From contig CP092865.1 of the NCBI GenBank assembly GCA_030710605.1, positions 140,265,282-140,329,281 on the forward strand: a stretch of 64,000 nucleotides of DNA, written 5' to 3'. The stretch comes from Cordylochernes scorpioides. Taxonomy: Eukaryota > Arthropoda > Arachnida > Pseudoscorpiones > Chernetidae. Made by a program: the position numbers and the translations under genes. A model generated the notes under the pieces. It was not told where the DNA came from. It saw nothing but the letters and a program-made list of their open reading frames with translations, and ran no database searches. Of the stretch, positions 8,510 through 18,066 are shown piece by piece; positions within the stretch are counted from its first letter, which is position 1; every line of letters starts with the position of its first letter.

Positions 8510-10240
8510 GGGGCACGTTTTTGTAACCATACCCCAACAGAAGGCGTATGTATAATCAAATCAAATGGATACATGGCTTCCCTCCCACATAGACTTACAG
8601 ACCTTTTTTTTTTTTGCCCAGAAACTTAGACACTTGGTGACACCAGACTTCCATGCCGAAAGCTGATGCCTGGTAAAGAAGAAGACATCCAGAGACATCC
8701 GAGCTGGAAACTGTTGTTTCATATGTACATATATTCCCCTCACCAAAAATTTAGGTAAAGGTGACCAGAAAAAAAAAAAAAAAAGAGAAAAATGGAGAAG
8801 GAAGATCTCTAAAGACTGAAACTTATAAAATATCCTTCCAGAGAAAGGAAAGCATCACATTACAGTCCAGGTAAAAAGGGCCTGGGTCAATTTTAGCCAA
8901 GACGGGGGGGCGATATATATACCATCCCGAGAAAAAGGGAGGATTGTATTTCAACCCATGTGGAAAGGGGGGGGGGCCTGGGGTCTGAAATTTTACACTA
9001 TCGCCGCAGTTGTTGCTCTCTTTAGATTTTTTTGTTTTGGTAATACTATATGTTCTATTTTGATGAGGCCTGGGGCGTCTATGAAATTGATACTGGAGCG
9101 TTGGCCATTTTGATTGGTGTTTTTTTTCGGCGAATGAAAATGGAGAGAGAGATGAATAAAAGAAGGTTCTCTGCCAAAAGGAGGATTCGATCGGAGTCGC
9201 TCAGTGAGAAGGACGATTTTTAGACGGGCCTGAGACGTAGAGGAGACGAGACCTTGCCGCCGCTTTCGAGAGAAGGTAAGCCCCTCGCCATTATGGTTTA
9301 GCCTCCCCCCCCCTTTTATTTTTCGAACAGAAGCTAATCTATTTAGATTCTGAATGGGCCCTAAAGGGCTTTAAGTGACTTAAAAAGGAGTGTTAGGGTT
9401 CGTATATTTTGTCCCGCTAGAATAGATGGAGATCTAGGTTCCCCCCCCTTTTGTGTAGTAGCCAACCTAGATTTCGCATGGGCCCTAAAGGGCTATAAAG
9501 TAACTTCAGGTCACCTCTATCTAAATTTTACTATGTAAATAGCATATCTCGTCAGTATATACATGTTCCCAAATTTTAAGATATTTAAATAAATATCTAG
9601 AGAAATTTTCTTGTTTCCTCTGTTACCTATTTCATACATAATTTGCCTTATGGTGCTATTCCCACTGTTTAAATGAAATGTTGTATGTTTCTTACCTATT
9701 TGAAGGGAATGTTACTAATAATCAAGTCTCCCATAAATTATCGGCCACATACATTGCCGCGAGTGTCTGTGTTTCAGTGTTTTATAGATTGCCCAATTTA
9801 ATAACGATTTCATGGGTTGTCTGATGAAATTGTATAATAGTGTCGCGGCTGTTTCCATCTTTAGACCATTGTTCTGACAATATTATATGCTCGATCCTTG
9901 CTTTAGCTCAACTCTTAATCAATTACAGAGTTTTTCCCCCCTTTTCTTTTTTATTTATTTTATTTATCCTGTTTGCACAAATTGTATTACATGTGATGAT
10001 GTAAAGACATATGCCGATAGTGCATCACTGACAGCTGTGCTGCTATTATACAACATTAAGGTCTTGCTGCGGGTTATATACATGGGGTTGTTGGCCTAAA
10101 TTGCTATATATATATATACTTAAGTAAGTAAACCTTTAATAAGACACATCGTGTATCCTCCCTTTTCAACTATCCAAACCAGGGGAACCCATCAGAACCA
10201 GCAAAGGCGGAGTTATTAATGTTCTAAGAGTGGTGAATAT
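8510..10240. other. Intronic or intergenic stretch with a small tandem duplication
   Basis: No gene can be supported. A GC-richer segment at about 9040-9300 ends with AGAGAAGGTAAG, which looks like a splice donor, but no conserved coding sequence precedes it. A direct duplication of GGGCCCTAAAGGGCT occurs at 9356 and 9482, each about 45 bp downstream of a poly-C/T4 run (unit about 126 bp). The rest is AT-rich. Confidence 0.4.
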
Positions 10241-10244
10241 AAAG

Positions 10245-10520
10245 AAACAAATAAAGTCTGTGATAAAGGACAATTTGGATTATAGATTATAAACACAAGG
10301 TAATTAGACCAAATCCAAATAAATAAATAGTGCATGACGTTTCAGTGTTGTTACCATCTTCAGACAAAAGTACTGAATGAGAAATTTTACCACAGCATGT
10401 TTTAAATAGTTACTGTTATCAAGTGTATAAACAAGATAGCAGATAAGAATTCATCGAAATTCAATAAGAAACGTCACACACTATTTATTTATTTGGATTT
10501 GGTCTTATTACCTTGTGTAA
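10245..10520. repeat. Palindromic repeat P1
   Basis: Arms AATAAATAGTG...GACGTTTC and GAAACGTCACACACTATTTA are inverted. The left arm contains, on the minus strand, CTGAAGATGGTAACAACACTG and AAACGTC, a mutated hammerhead-like core. Confidence 0.65.
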
Positions 10521-10619
10521 ATAAAGTCTGTATGTGAAAGCAAAGAGAGAAGGAAAAGACTTGATCACTAAGGTTTATTATGCTAATATTGTGGCTCAAA
10601 AAAAAATTGTGTAAAATTG

Positions 10620-11040
10620 TCCAATATTTATTTATGTGAAAAAATAGTACAAATGTTATATTGTACTGGAATAAGGTGCATAATTATGAAAAAAGGCATC
10701 TCCTTATCGTGCAACTGAAAGTTGCTGATGGCTTGCGCCATCTATCGGAATAAATATCAACTATTCTCGTTGATTTTTAATTATTCCAGAATTGGCCAAA
10801 TACCCATTCTTGATTAATCAAGAAAAGCTAACCACGGACGCGTTTCGGGCTGTTGGCCCTCATCAGCGTGGTGCAAGCTATACCTCAATGACCAAAAAAT
10901 TGGTCATTCAAGGCATCCTTAAAAATCATGAAACGGGTAGTTGTGAGGCCAGAATTGCGTGAGACCACGACACAATGTGAAAAAATAGTACAAATGTGAC
11001 ATTGTACTGGGATAATAATACTTTCATAATATTTATTTAG
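10620..11040 (-). mobile_element. Retrozyme/Penelope-like repeat carrying a hammerhead
   Basis: A unit bounded by direct repeats (ATGTGAAAAAATAGTACAAA at about 10635 and 10976). Between them lie GATGGCGCAAGCC-type sequence, a hammerhead motif (10827-10878) and flanking inverted segments. Related copies are at 18060-18400 and 43055-43740. The hammerhead with a very short helix III is typical of Penelope-like elements and metazoan retrozymes. No reverse transcriptase is encoded. Confidence 0.65.
10827..10878 (-). ncRNA. Hammerhead ribozyme motif, type I with minimal helix III
   Basis: On the minus strand the core reads CTGATGA, then stem II GGGC/GCCC with loop CAACA, then GAAAC, GC, GTC and a stem I strand CGTGGT that pairs with ACCACG just before CTGATGA. 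All invariant core bases are present. Predicted cleavage is after the C at 10837. Helix III would be only A-U and C-G around GC, or the palindrome ACGCGU could pair between two copies in a dimer. Whether it is transcribed is not visible from sequence. Confidence 0.75.
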
Positions 11041-11164
11041 TTTGATTTTCATATAACCAAATCCCAATTTTTTCAAATTTTAATATATCTAGATGATTTT
11101 GTAAAAATCAGTCGAATTATCGATAGTGTCAAATTATCATTATATCAAATTAATGTTTGCCTGC

Positions 11165-11470
11165 CTTTGCCGGTCCCAAGCCAGGATGAAAAAGGAGGAG
11201 GGGGAGCAGTAACAAGCTCAGTAAAAAACCTGGGCTCAGCTGGCCTGGCTGATAGTACCCTGTATGGACTCCTAATCCAGGAATACAGGATGAGCAGCGT
11301 TTGTACTCCATGTTAGGAGCGGGCCGCACATGGTGTCTGTACCTCATGTCAGAGGCAGCCATTTCTTTTGGAGCTAAGTCGGCCTGCCACTGAGTAGTGT
11401 TCCCAGTCTTAATGATAAAGGCAGACACATTCTACTTCACCCAGTGTGGAGATAAGAAAGAAGAAGAAGA
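11165..11470 (+). mobile_element. SINE-like element R3, full-length-looking
   Basis: Plus-strand R3 copy from GCCGGTCCCAAGCCAGGATG to the tail GTGGAGATAAGAAAGAAG. The tail matches the LINE fragments at 50150 and 53545. No coding function. Confidence 0.7.
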
Positions 11471-11479
11471 TCATTATGT

Positions 11480-12110
11480 CAAATTAATGTTTGCGACGCC
11501 CTGGCCATCCTGGCGTCTGCCAAGACGTGTCTCTATAAGTATCATCTCAACATAGAACTGAGAGATCCTGTCCTTGTCTGGAGGAGGACAAGATGGAGGA
11601 GTCTCCCTTCCTGAGAACAGCTTTTTATATTTTATCACCACAAATTGTAAATTCTCATTAATTTTTGTATTAATTGACTAAGGGTGTCAATAAAATATTT
11701 TTGAATTTCTCGAATTAATTTTTGCTATTTGATAGGCTTGAAGTCGGGACATGAAAAGATGGTTAAATTACATCAAGTGTCAAGTGTTAACAAGGTTATA
11801 CTGTACATATATTTGTGTGTGTGTGGAAGGTACTGGAATTTAGAGATGGCTTCATCCCTGAAGTTCACATGGGAAGAATAACTTTGTAAGGACCATTGTG
11901 ACATATGTAAAGAGTACACACTAGCTTGAAGATGGTCTCAATGCTGTTACAAGATCACCATCTATTTGGAGTTCTTACTATGTGATATTGTTCTGGTGTG
12001 GAACTAACACCTACCCACATATTCTCATGTCTAGCAATGGCCGCAGCCTTGCAGAAAATTGACATGGACCCAGAAAATTAGCTTCACACACCCAAGATAG
12101 AGAAGATTGC
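11480..12110. other. Intronic sequence, nothing recognised
   Basis: No conserved coding or RNA gene was seen. A short GT run occurs near 11815. Confidence 0.4.
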
Positions 12111-12112
12111 AG

Positions 12113-12328
12113 TTTTTTTATTGCTTATTCATAGTACACGTGGTACAGGCCATGATAATCATGGTGGGTAGAAGTTGGCGACTGCTTTTACTATAAGTAC
12201 ACCACATGTCTACACATCTCAAAAGCAGTTCGACTTTGCAATTACAAATGTGCCAGAGCCCCATTTGTTTACATGCACTCGCTGGTGGGGTTGGACTTTT
12301 GCAAGAATCGGGGGCCATTGGAGCATAG
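12113..12328 (-). mobile_element. SINE-1 copy lacking the tRNA head
   Basis: Body and tail of SINE-1 on the minus strand. The tRNA-like head is missing, so this copy is 5'-truncated. Confidence 0.75.
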
Positions 12329-12493
12329 AACATTGCAGTGATAGATATGTATGGAGACATCTGAGGTTCTTCATTGGACACGACAGCAACAACAACAGCA
12401 ACTACGTGATAGATATAAAATGAGAAGATAGGTGGGAATATCCCGGCAGACATAGGACAACAACAGTCATACAGAGCCATGGAGACCACCCAC

Positions 12494-12622
12494 CATGGAG
12501 AGCAGCATGAGGAGACGGCTGTAGTACTCTGCCTGGGACACCGTCTCATGGGGATGGTGGGGGAGGAAGAAGCAGTGGGCCAGGTTCAAGGTGCACACAA
12601 ATATAAGGATGGAAGTCAGAGC
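12494..12622 (-). CDS. ABCC: ABCC/MRP transporter exon 3 (TMD0 helices 2-3)
   Basis: 129-bp exon (43 codons, phase 0 at both ends) encoding ALTSILIFVCTLNLAHCFFL and PHHPHETVSQAEYYSRLLML. One long hydrophobic helix is followed by a polar loop and the start of the next helix, in the position of TMD0 helices 2-3. Acceptor TTCAG, donor ATG|GTGGGT. Assignment rests on position and hydrophobicity more than on motif identity. Confidence 0.78.
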
Positions 12623-12679
12623 CTGAACCACACAAACTAAATATTATTAAACTCTCTCATAGGAGAATTACAACTTTTC

Positions 12680-12915
12680 AACAATTGAAGCCATTTTCTC
12701 AAGCCATTGAAGATAGAAAATAATAACAAAATCTACCCCCACTTGCCCAAAATGTAGCTTGGCACCTGCAGCTCCAGAACACATTTTGGCTTGCATTAGA
12801 TGTACTAAACAGGACCTTTGGGAGAGGCCGCTGCTTATCATAAAACAACTCGAGGAGCATGAACTCATGGAATTCATGTAATATTTACACAAGGGGATAA
12901 GAAACAACAACAACA
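12680..12915 (+). mobile_element. LINE 3'-end fragment (C-terminal zinc-finger region)
   Basis: Broken plus-strand coding remnant related to 51515-51825. The intact version there reads CPKCSLAPAAPEHILACIRC, a C-x2-C...H...C motif usual near the C-terminus of non-LTR retrotransposon pol proteins. The tail TTTACACAAGGGGATAAG is shared with the R2 SINEs. Confidence 0.7.
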
Positions 12916-12969
12916 CAACTATTCAGCACTTTTTTTACAATCAAAGCAACTTTCTAGTGTCTATACTGC

Positions 12970-13060
12970 AATGAGGCAATACACACATGGACAAAACTTA
13001 AGGAAGTTGTAGATTTTAGCATGCATATCGGGATTCGGAAAACAAGAGCTTAAAATAAGA
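12970..13060 (+). mobile_element. MITE M1 partial copy
   Basis: Only the left end, ACACATGGACAAAACTTAAG, and about 60 bp of body are present. Confidence 0.55.
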
Positions 13061-13169
13061 TAAGGTTTACTTGGGGTGAATCAGTCCTTAAGATTAATAT
13101 GTCATCCCAATCAGACTCCTCCAAGGATGTATAGCCCTAAACTGGTGAATCCATTCATTGAGGATTTTC

Positions 13170-13315
13170 ATGGGAGATAATCCATATAAATTGATAGTGT
13201 GTGATATTTTGGTAATAGCATTGTTACCGAAACGTCACACACTATTAATTTATATGGATTAGGTCTTATTTTTTGCAACTATAATCAATAATCCAAATTG
13301 TGCTTTATGATTTTT
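13170..13315. repeat. Palindromic repeat P1, compact copy
   Basis: Nearly self-complementary. The left arm has AGTGTGTGATATTTTGGTAA and the right arm TTACCGAAACGTCACACACT, followed by GGATTAGGTCTTATT. A good reference for the family's fold-back structure. Confidence 0.7.
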
Positions 13316-13485
13316 ATGGGAAATATAATGCGGTGGTTTCCCCATGTCTTCCGAATACTGTTAACCAAACAACATTCACCTTTAGAAGCCATTTCAAACT
13401 TCAAGTGACAACACAATTTTATTGACATCTTGTCAATACATGCCTAAAGTGCACAGTCTGCATTATTATTTTAAAATGATATTAG

Positions 13486-13765
13486 AATCTTTAAAAATCC
13501 TGACTTCAACTGACCCGGTTGATGGACCTCAGCAATGGTCCCACTCCAGGGATACAGAGGAGCTGCGCCTGTGCTCATGTTAGAGTCGGCAGCAAAGGCT
13601 TCCATGTTAGGAACAGCCTCAAATTACAAGAAAGTCAGACTTTTACCAAAGTGTGCCTGGATCACGGTGCCATGATCAACGAAAGCTGCACCCCTATACC
13701 CCATTCCATGAGATCATGAACTCATGGAATTCGTGTAATCTTTACACAAGGGGATAAGAAACAAC
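13486..13765 (+). mobile_element. R2 element with LINE-type tail
   Basis: Plus-strand copy ending CTTTACACAAGGGGATAAG plus (AAC)n. The tail matches the LINE end at 12890-12915, only about 600 bp away. Confidence 0.7.
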
Positions 13766-13795
13766 AACAACAACAAAATGATATTTATATATAAT

Positions 13796-13974
13796 ACAGT
13801 AGAACCTCCCTGTAAAGGACACCTAATTGCAGATCCAAAGTGTCCTTTAGGGAAAGGTGTCCTCTTACCAGAGAGTTGCAAAAAGGTAAAAATGGTAATT
13901 TTGCAAATGAAAACTGTCCTTTATAGAGAGGTGTCCTCTAGCATAAGTGTACTCTCATGGAGGTTCTACTATAT
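13796..13974. mobile_element. MITE family M2 copy
   Basis: Ends CAGTAGAACCTCCCTGTAAA and TCATGGAGGTTCTACT are inverted repeats. The internal TGTCCT...AGGACA pairs are typical of the family. Confidence 0.75.
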
Positions 13975-13977
13975 ATG

Positions 13978-14248
13978 CCGACCACTACGACCCGGGTTCG
14001 GTTCCCGCATTGGGCACTTTTTTATGTTAAAAAATGCTCCAATGACCTCCAATTCTTGCAAAAATCCAACCCCACCAGCGATTGCAAGTAACCAAACGGG
14101 GCTCTGGCACATTTGTAAGTGCAAAGTCGAACTGCTTTTCACATGTGTAGACATGTGGTGCACTTACAGTAAAAGCAGTCTCCTACTTCTACCCACCATG
14201 AATATCATGGCCTGTACCAGGTATACTAGGGATAAGCAAAAAAAAAAC
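13978..14248 (+). mobile_element. SINE-1 copy, plus strand
   Basis: Plus orientation: box B GGGTTCGGTTCCC, body, then ACTAGGGATAAGC plus A-run. The first part of the tRNA-like head is missing. Confidence 0.8.
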
Positions 14249-14440
14249 TATACAAGCAAAAGTCCACAGTCTGTACTACAAAGGGGGATCAATAAATAAG
14301 GTGAATTATCTTATTTCTTAAGAATTAAAAAAGCAAAAATAATTTAAATCACAGAATATTAAAATATAACATCGAGAGACTATTTAAGGTGTTCTGTTCT
14401 TTTTTCCCACGCGGGGCGCGAGACTTATAAATAAACTAAA

Positions 14441-14665
14441 ATGGAAGCTCCCTTGAAGGATTGCACCACGCTTGAACAACGTGCAGTTATTCGTTTCTTG
14501 AATGCAGAAGGTATTCAAACATCTCAAATATGCCAAAGAATGAAAAATATCTATGGTGAGTCTTGTTTGTCTCAAAAAAACATTTATAAATGGGTTAACG
14601 AGTTCAAAAATGGACGAATTACATGTTCCTCAGGTCTCAACGTTCGGCCAGTAAAGTTTTGTTAA
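14441..14665 (+). pseudogene. mariner transposase, N-terminal fragment
   Basis: 74-residue ORF with a helix-turn-helix of the mariner type: RAVIRFLNAEGIQTSQICQR, then YKWVNEFKNGR. It is the DNA-binding half that recognises the inverted repeats. It ends prematurely shortly before the Helitron insertion. Confidence 0.8.
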
Positions 14666-14868
14666 CAATTTTTTGAGATGTTGATGGACCAATCTGTCTT
14701 GATTTTTTATCCTCAAGGCAACGTATGAACAGCGACCTTTATTGTGACATTCTTGTAAATAAGCAAAAGCCCGGTATCTACTTATATAATTGCCTTATTC
14801 TGTCTGTGTGAAGTTCACTGTGTGAAGTTCACGGATAGATTTTGGTCAGAATGGATAAAATAAAAAAG

Positions 14869-14944
14869 TGTCAAGGGATGGGAATCGAACCCACGACCTT
14901 CCGCTTACCGGGCAGATGTCATGACCACTAGGCTACCCTGGACA
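14869..14944 (-). tRNA. tRNA-like sequence (Thr GGT-like), probably a pseudogene
   Basis: 76 nt on the minus strand fold as a cloverleaf: acceptor TGTCCAG/TTGACA with one mismatch, anticodon stem TCTGC/GCGGA, T arm with GGTTCGATTCC. The anticodon loop CCGGTAA gives GGT with C rather than T at position 33, which is unusual for a working tRNA. It recurs as the head of the SINE at 45555-45778, so it may be a SINE head or its source. Confidence 0.55.
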
Positions 14945-15286
14945 TATTTTTCCGTTCATAAAGTTAATATATGATGCCAATATATATAATAATTGTATAA
15001 ACGAATGCAAGACAAAATCACCGCGAATGTTTCTTTTTTTTTTAAGGCAATTTCTTTTTAAGGCAATTATCGTTTTGCACAATTACTTAATCTTTTAAAA
15101 TAAATAACAATACTTAAATGAAAATATGTTTCTTTAAATAAAATAAAATAAACTTTTAAATCGGTAATATTAAATATTTAAATATACAGTTATCAGCGTC
15201 ATAATCAAGCAACAATTCTTAATCAATTCTGTCACTGTTTGCTTTTGTGAATGGAATAAATACCCAAATATGGCCATTTCTCATAA

Positions 15287-15357
15287 CAATCGGTGGTTCA
15301 GTGGTAGAATGCTCGCCTGCCATGCGGGCGGCCCAAGTTCGATTCCTGGCCGATGCA
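15287..15357 (+). tRNA. tRNA-Gly(GCC), probable pseudogene
   Basis: 71 nt closely resembling animal tRNA-Gly: D arm GGTTCAGTGGTAGAATGC, anticodon GCC in loop CTGCCAT, T loop TTCGATT, and a 3' end CCGATGCA followed by a T run. The first two acceptor bases (CA) no longer pair with the 3' end (GC), and the T stem has an A-C mismatch, so function is doubtful. It lies inside a Helitron. Confidence 0.7.
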
Positions 15358-15539
15358 TTTTTTTTTTACAATTTTTAAAACTCATTTATATATTATACAA
15401 GAATGACATCCACGGCGCCAATTTATAATTGTAACGAATAGTATTTGAATATAAGCATTTAATCGGGTAAACCCCGGGCGTTGCCAGGGTCATTCGGCTA
15501 GTAAGAAACAAAAGAAGAGGGAAGCTTAGTAAAGGTGTC

Positions 15540-15857
15540 CTCTTCCTTCATGATAGTGCAAGGCCGCATACATCATGTAAAACTGTATCTACAATCATTA
15601 AATTAGGTTTTGAAGTTTTAGAACACACACACACACATCCTGCATATAGTCCAGACCTAGCTCCCTCTGTTAATTTCCTTTTTGGACTACTAAAGAAGGA
15701 GTTAAAGGGAAAGCGATTTGACTTGGATGAAGATGTCCAGAAAGTGGTGCAAGATTTTTTTCACACGCTTCCTAAGAGTGCCTATAAAGAGGGTATTTAC
15801 AAGTTGCCAGAACGATGGAGACGATGTATAGAAAGCCAAGGTGATTATTTTGAATAA
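15540..15857 (+). pseudogene. mariner transposase, C-terminal fragment
   Basis: Plus-strand remnant with DSARPH-type and YSPDLAP motifs that hold two of the three catalytic acidic residues of mariner transposases. It ends with a stop near 15857, followed by the right inverted repeat. A repeat of CA units (around 15630) and frame breaks interrupt it. Confidence 0.8.
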
Positions 15858-15934
15858 ATCAAGTCCTAATTTTTAATATCGTTTTTATTTTTTTAAATAA
15901 ATTATAATTCACCTTATTTATTGATCCCACCTTG

Positions 15935-16205
15935 TATTATCTTAAATAATAATTAGATATATACAATGAATATGTAAATAGTCTCTGCCATCGCTGCAGA
16001 GTTTGGTGGAGAATCGCCAGTGGGTCTCCAGTGATACCACGCAGTTCGCAATCTACAAATAAAACATGGATTGCGTGCTTTGTTGCTGAGGAGATGGTGA
16101 TGCCGTGATCCCTTCAAGAAAGGTCCAACTTCAAAGAAGAATGATTTCCCTCCTCCATATCATGAAGAAGAGATAAACAGTGTAGAAGTGAAGGGAGAAC
16201 AAGAC
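15935..16205. other. Intron sequence 5' of the mariner, no feature seen
   Basis: No coding or RNA feature was recognised between the mariner's right TA and ABCC exon 2. Confidence 0.4.
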
Positions 16206-16209
16206 TCAC

Positions 16210-16386
16210 CACCTTGGAGAAACTAAGGAGGTTCCAGGACAGGGCTGGTTTAGGCCGGTACAGGATGTAGGCGGCCTCCAGCGGGGCCATGAGCCAGAAC
16301 AATCCGCAGGGGACCCACACCAAGACTGTCTTCTGGAAGCAGGGGCTCAGCTGGGGTGTTGAGGTGTTCCAGCTGACAACTGGGTC
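16210..16386 (-). CDS. ABCC: ABCC/MRP transporter exon 2 (TMD0 first helix)
   Basis: 177-bp exon (59 codons, phase 0 at both ends) encoding DPVVSWNTSTPQLSPCFQKT and VLVWVPCGLFWL. This is the N-terminal signature of full-length MRPs: MRP1 has [24 protein letters not shown]. The first TMD0 helix follows. Acceptor TCACAG, donor GTG|GTGAGT. A short first exon with the start codon is expected upstream (to the right) and was not found. Full-length ABCC proteins export organic anion conjugates across the plasma or basolateral membrane. Confidence 0.92.
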
Positions 16387-16439
16387 CTGTGACATACACC
16401 ATATATGGTAATAATATTTGATGATAATAAGGAACAATT

Positions 16440-16620
16440 TGAATTATAAATCATGACTACAAGGTAAAAGATAAAGTACAATTTGGATTATAGATTATAA
16501 TTTTAAAAAAAGGAAAATAAGACCTAATCCAAATAATTTATTACAGACTAATACATTATTTGGATTAGGTCTTATTTTCTTGTATTATAATCTATAATCC
16601 AAATTGTAAATTATCAGGCT
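16440..16620. repeat. Palindromic repeat P1
   Basis: Inverted arms ATTTGGATTATAGATTATAA / TTATAATCTATAATCCAAAT and AAGACCTAATCCAAATAAT / ATTATTTGGATTAGGTCTT. The hammerhead-like centre is deleted. The segment ATAATCTATAATCC is the uninterrupted version of the Helitron target at 54611-54990. Confidence 0.75.
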
Positions 16621-16639
16621 AATCCAATGTTTAGTTGAT

Positions 16640-16702
16640 TTATTTTCATTAGATAGCACTCTGCCATCTGAAAAGTTCATGTGCTCGTGGTCAGGATATA
16701 CC
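16640..16702. repeat. Left half of a palindromic repeat (copy of 63365-63566)
   Basis: Matches the right-hand part of the inverted-repeat element at 63365-63566 (ATGTGCTC..GTCAGGATAT). Its continuation (TTTAATATAT) appears only after the second gap at about 53155, with the split SINE in between. Confidence 0.7.
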
Positions 16703-16914
16703 TTCTTTGATTTTTTTTTTTTTGCTTATCCCTAGTACAAGTGGTACAGGCCATGATAATCATGGTGAGTAGTGGTAGAAGAATGCTTTTACTGTAAGTG
16801 CAGCACAAGTCTATACATGTGAAAAGCAGTTCGACTTTGCACTTACAAATGTGCCAAGCCCTGTTTGTGCACTCGCAGGTGGGGTTGGACTTTTCAAGAA
16901 TCGGGGGCCATTGG
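16703..16914 (-). mobile_element. SINE-1, left half, cut by assembly gap
   Basis: Tail and body of a minus-strand SINE-1 that stops at CCATTGG exactly where the N run begins. The missing head is found at 53042-53145, right after the second N run. Target duplication TTCTTTGATTTT at 16703-16714 (merging into the T run) and 53146-53157. Confidence 0.9.
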
Positions 16915-17014
16915 NNNNNNNNNNNNNNNNNNNNNNNNNNNNNNNNNNNNNNNNNNNNNNNNNNNNNNNNNNNNNNNNNNNNNNNNNNNNNNNNNNNNNN
17001 NNNNNNNNNNNNNN
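16915..17014. other. Assembly gap of 100 N
   Basis: Round-length N run, normally a scaffold join of unknown size. The right edge does not continue the SINE that the left edge breaks, which questions the join. Confidence 0.98.
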
Positions 17015-17480
17015 TTGTCAATTGAGGTGTGGACTCCAGCTGCCCCCGCTGCCATGTGACAGGCGCTAAAAACAGCATTCCTGTGTGGGGGAGGACAGAG
17101 TCTGGTTACATCTGTGGCAAGGAGAAGACGTGGCGACTTGCCTCCGGGCGTGTGGATGATCCTACAAGGCGGTGTGGGCCAGGCTGCATGTGTAAGTGTG
17201 GGGCGGAACACTTCACAAGATAACATCCACGGCGCCAAGGATTCTTCTGAAGGGGAGGTCGAAGACAAGTCCCACTGTTGTATTCCTTCTGTTAAGTGAG
17301 ACATAATAAAGCGCTAACTTTAGCTGTATCCCTTCGAACTCACATGTGTATCTTTGTGGCATCCTGAGTAGACAAAGTACACGAATAGCGTCTGGGTACG
17401 ACGTAACAATATATATCATTTTAAAATAGTGTATCATTTTTGCATGTATTGACAAGATATCAATAAAATTATTTTAATTG
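17015..17480. other. Contig edge, no gene recognised
   Basis: GC-richer than its surroundings up to about 17300. I looked for the next ABCC exon (start of NBD1 after Walker A) and did not find it. Minus-strand ORFs here show no ABC motif. Confidence 0.4.
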
Positions 17481-17522
17481 TCAATTGTCTATCCAGATAC
17501 AGGTGTGTAGTGAGATACGTAC

Positions 17523-17737
17523 TTGGCAGTAGACGCTGCCCTCGACGCGGTCCGCCTGCCCCACCAGTGCGGCGAGCAGCGTGGACTTGCCACTGCCCAC
17601 CGACCCCAGTACCATGACCAGCTCACCCTGGGGCACTGCCAACGTGACGTCCTGCAGTACGGGGCTCGGCGCCTCGCCCCACTTGAAGGTACCGTTGAGG
17701 ACGTAGAGTGGACAGCCTGCATCGCCAGACATGTCAG
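17523..17737 (-). CDS. ABCC: ABCC/MRP transporter exon 14 (start of NBD1, Walker A)
   Basis: About 215 bp encoding a YVLNGTFKWGEAPSPVLQDV strand and VPQGELVMVLGSVGSGKST, whose GSVGSGKST is the Walker A P-loop that binds ATP. The end DRVEGSVYCQ meets donor GTACGT. The best acceptor (pyrimidine-rich TTACCTAG) gives a start that is one base out of phase with exon 13. An in-phase alternative begins further upstream near 17788, or a micro-exon is missing. Walker B, the signature motif and the second half of the transporter are not in the window. Confidence 0.88.
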
Positions 17738-17820
17738 CTAGGTAACACGACAGCACAATTAGAAAGTGACATCTGTTCTTAAACCTCCCCTGTGAAAACT
17801 CGGCTTCACTTTCAACTATG

Positions 17821-18066
17821 TAGTTTGGTGGATGAATTGTATAAAACGTCTATTTTTGACAGCTACGATCCGAGATTGAATCCCACATTGGACACCTTTT
17901 CTGAATAAAAAAAAACTTGCTCCAATGAGAGACCCCAGATTCTTGAAAAAGTTCAACCCCACCAATGATACGAGTAACCAAAACGGGGTTCAAACACACT
18001 TCTAAGTGTAAAAGTCGAATTGATTTCTACATGTGTAGACATGTGATGTACTTACAGTAAAAATCG
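17821..18066 (+). mobile_element. SINE-1 copy, old and diverged
   Basis: Plus-strand copy with degraded box B (GAGATTGAATCCC) and a recognisable body (CATGTGTAGACATGTG). The tail is replaced by a retrozyme-like repeat. Confidence 0.7.

Larger units (their letters stand above)
14777..15501 (+). mobile_element. Non-autonomous Helitron carrying two tRNA-like sequences
   Basis: Starts TCTACTTATATAATTGCC and ends with hairpin CCCGGGCGTTGCCAGGG, then TCATTCGGCTAG. It sits between A (14776) and T (15502), the Helitron insertion rule. The element at 44496-45409 shares both ends. It has no Rep/helicase. Inside are a minus-strand tRNA-like sequence (14869-14944) and a tRNA-Gly-like gene (15287-15357). 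Confidence 0.85.
14279..15934 (+). mobile_element. mariner transposon interrupted by a Helitron
   Basis: Terminal inverted repeats of about 31 bp (GGGATCAATAAATAAGG core) with TA at 14277-14278 and 15935-15936. The left part encodes a mariner N-terminal helix-turn-helix and the right part the C-terminal catalytic end. The Helitron at 14777-15501 interrupts it. Part of the transposase middle is not recognisable, so the copy is dead. Confidence 0.85.

Noticed and set aside
8060-8629. 189-residue plus-strand ORF
   Set aside because: It crosses the antisense of ABCC exon 4 and a SINE-like repeat. No coherent domain.
9040-9300. Possible 5' untranslated exon ending in GGTAAG
   Set aside because: Only the donor-like motif supports it. 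No conserved coding sequence or partner exon found.
16677-17078. ORFs running through the N run
   Set aside because: Translation across unknown bases is meaningless. The flanks are SINE sequence.
17015-17300. Possible ABCC exon 15 (rest of NBD1)
   Set aside because: No post-Walker A motif (VPQxxWIQN-like), Q-loop or signature sequence on the minus strand.
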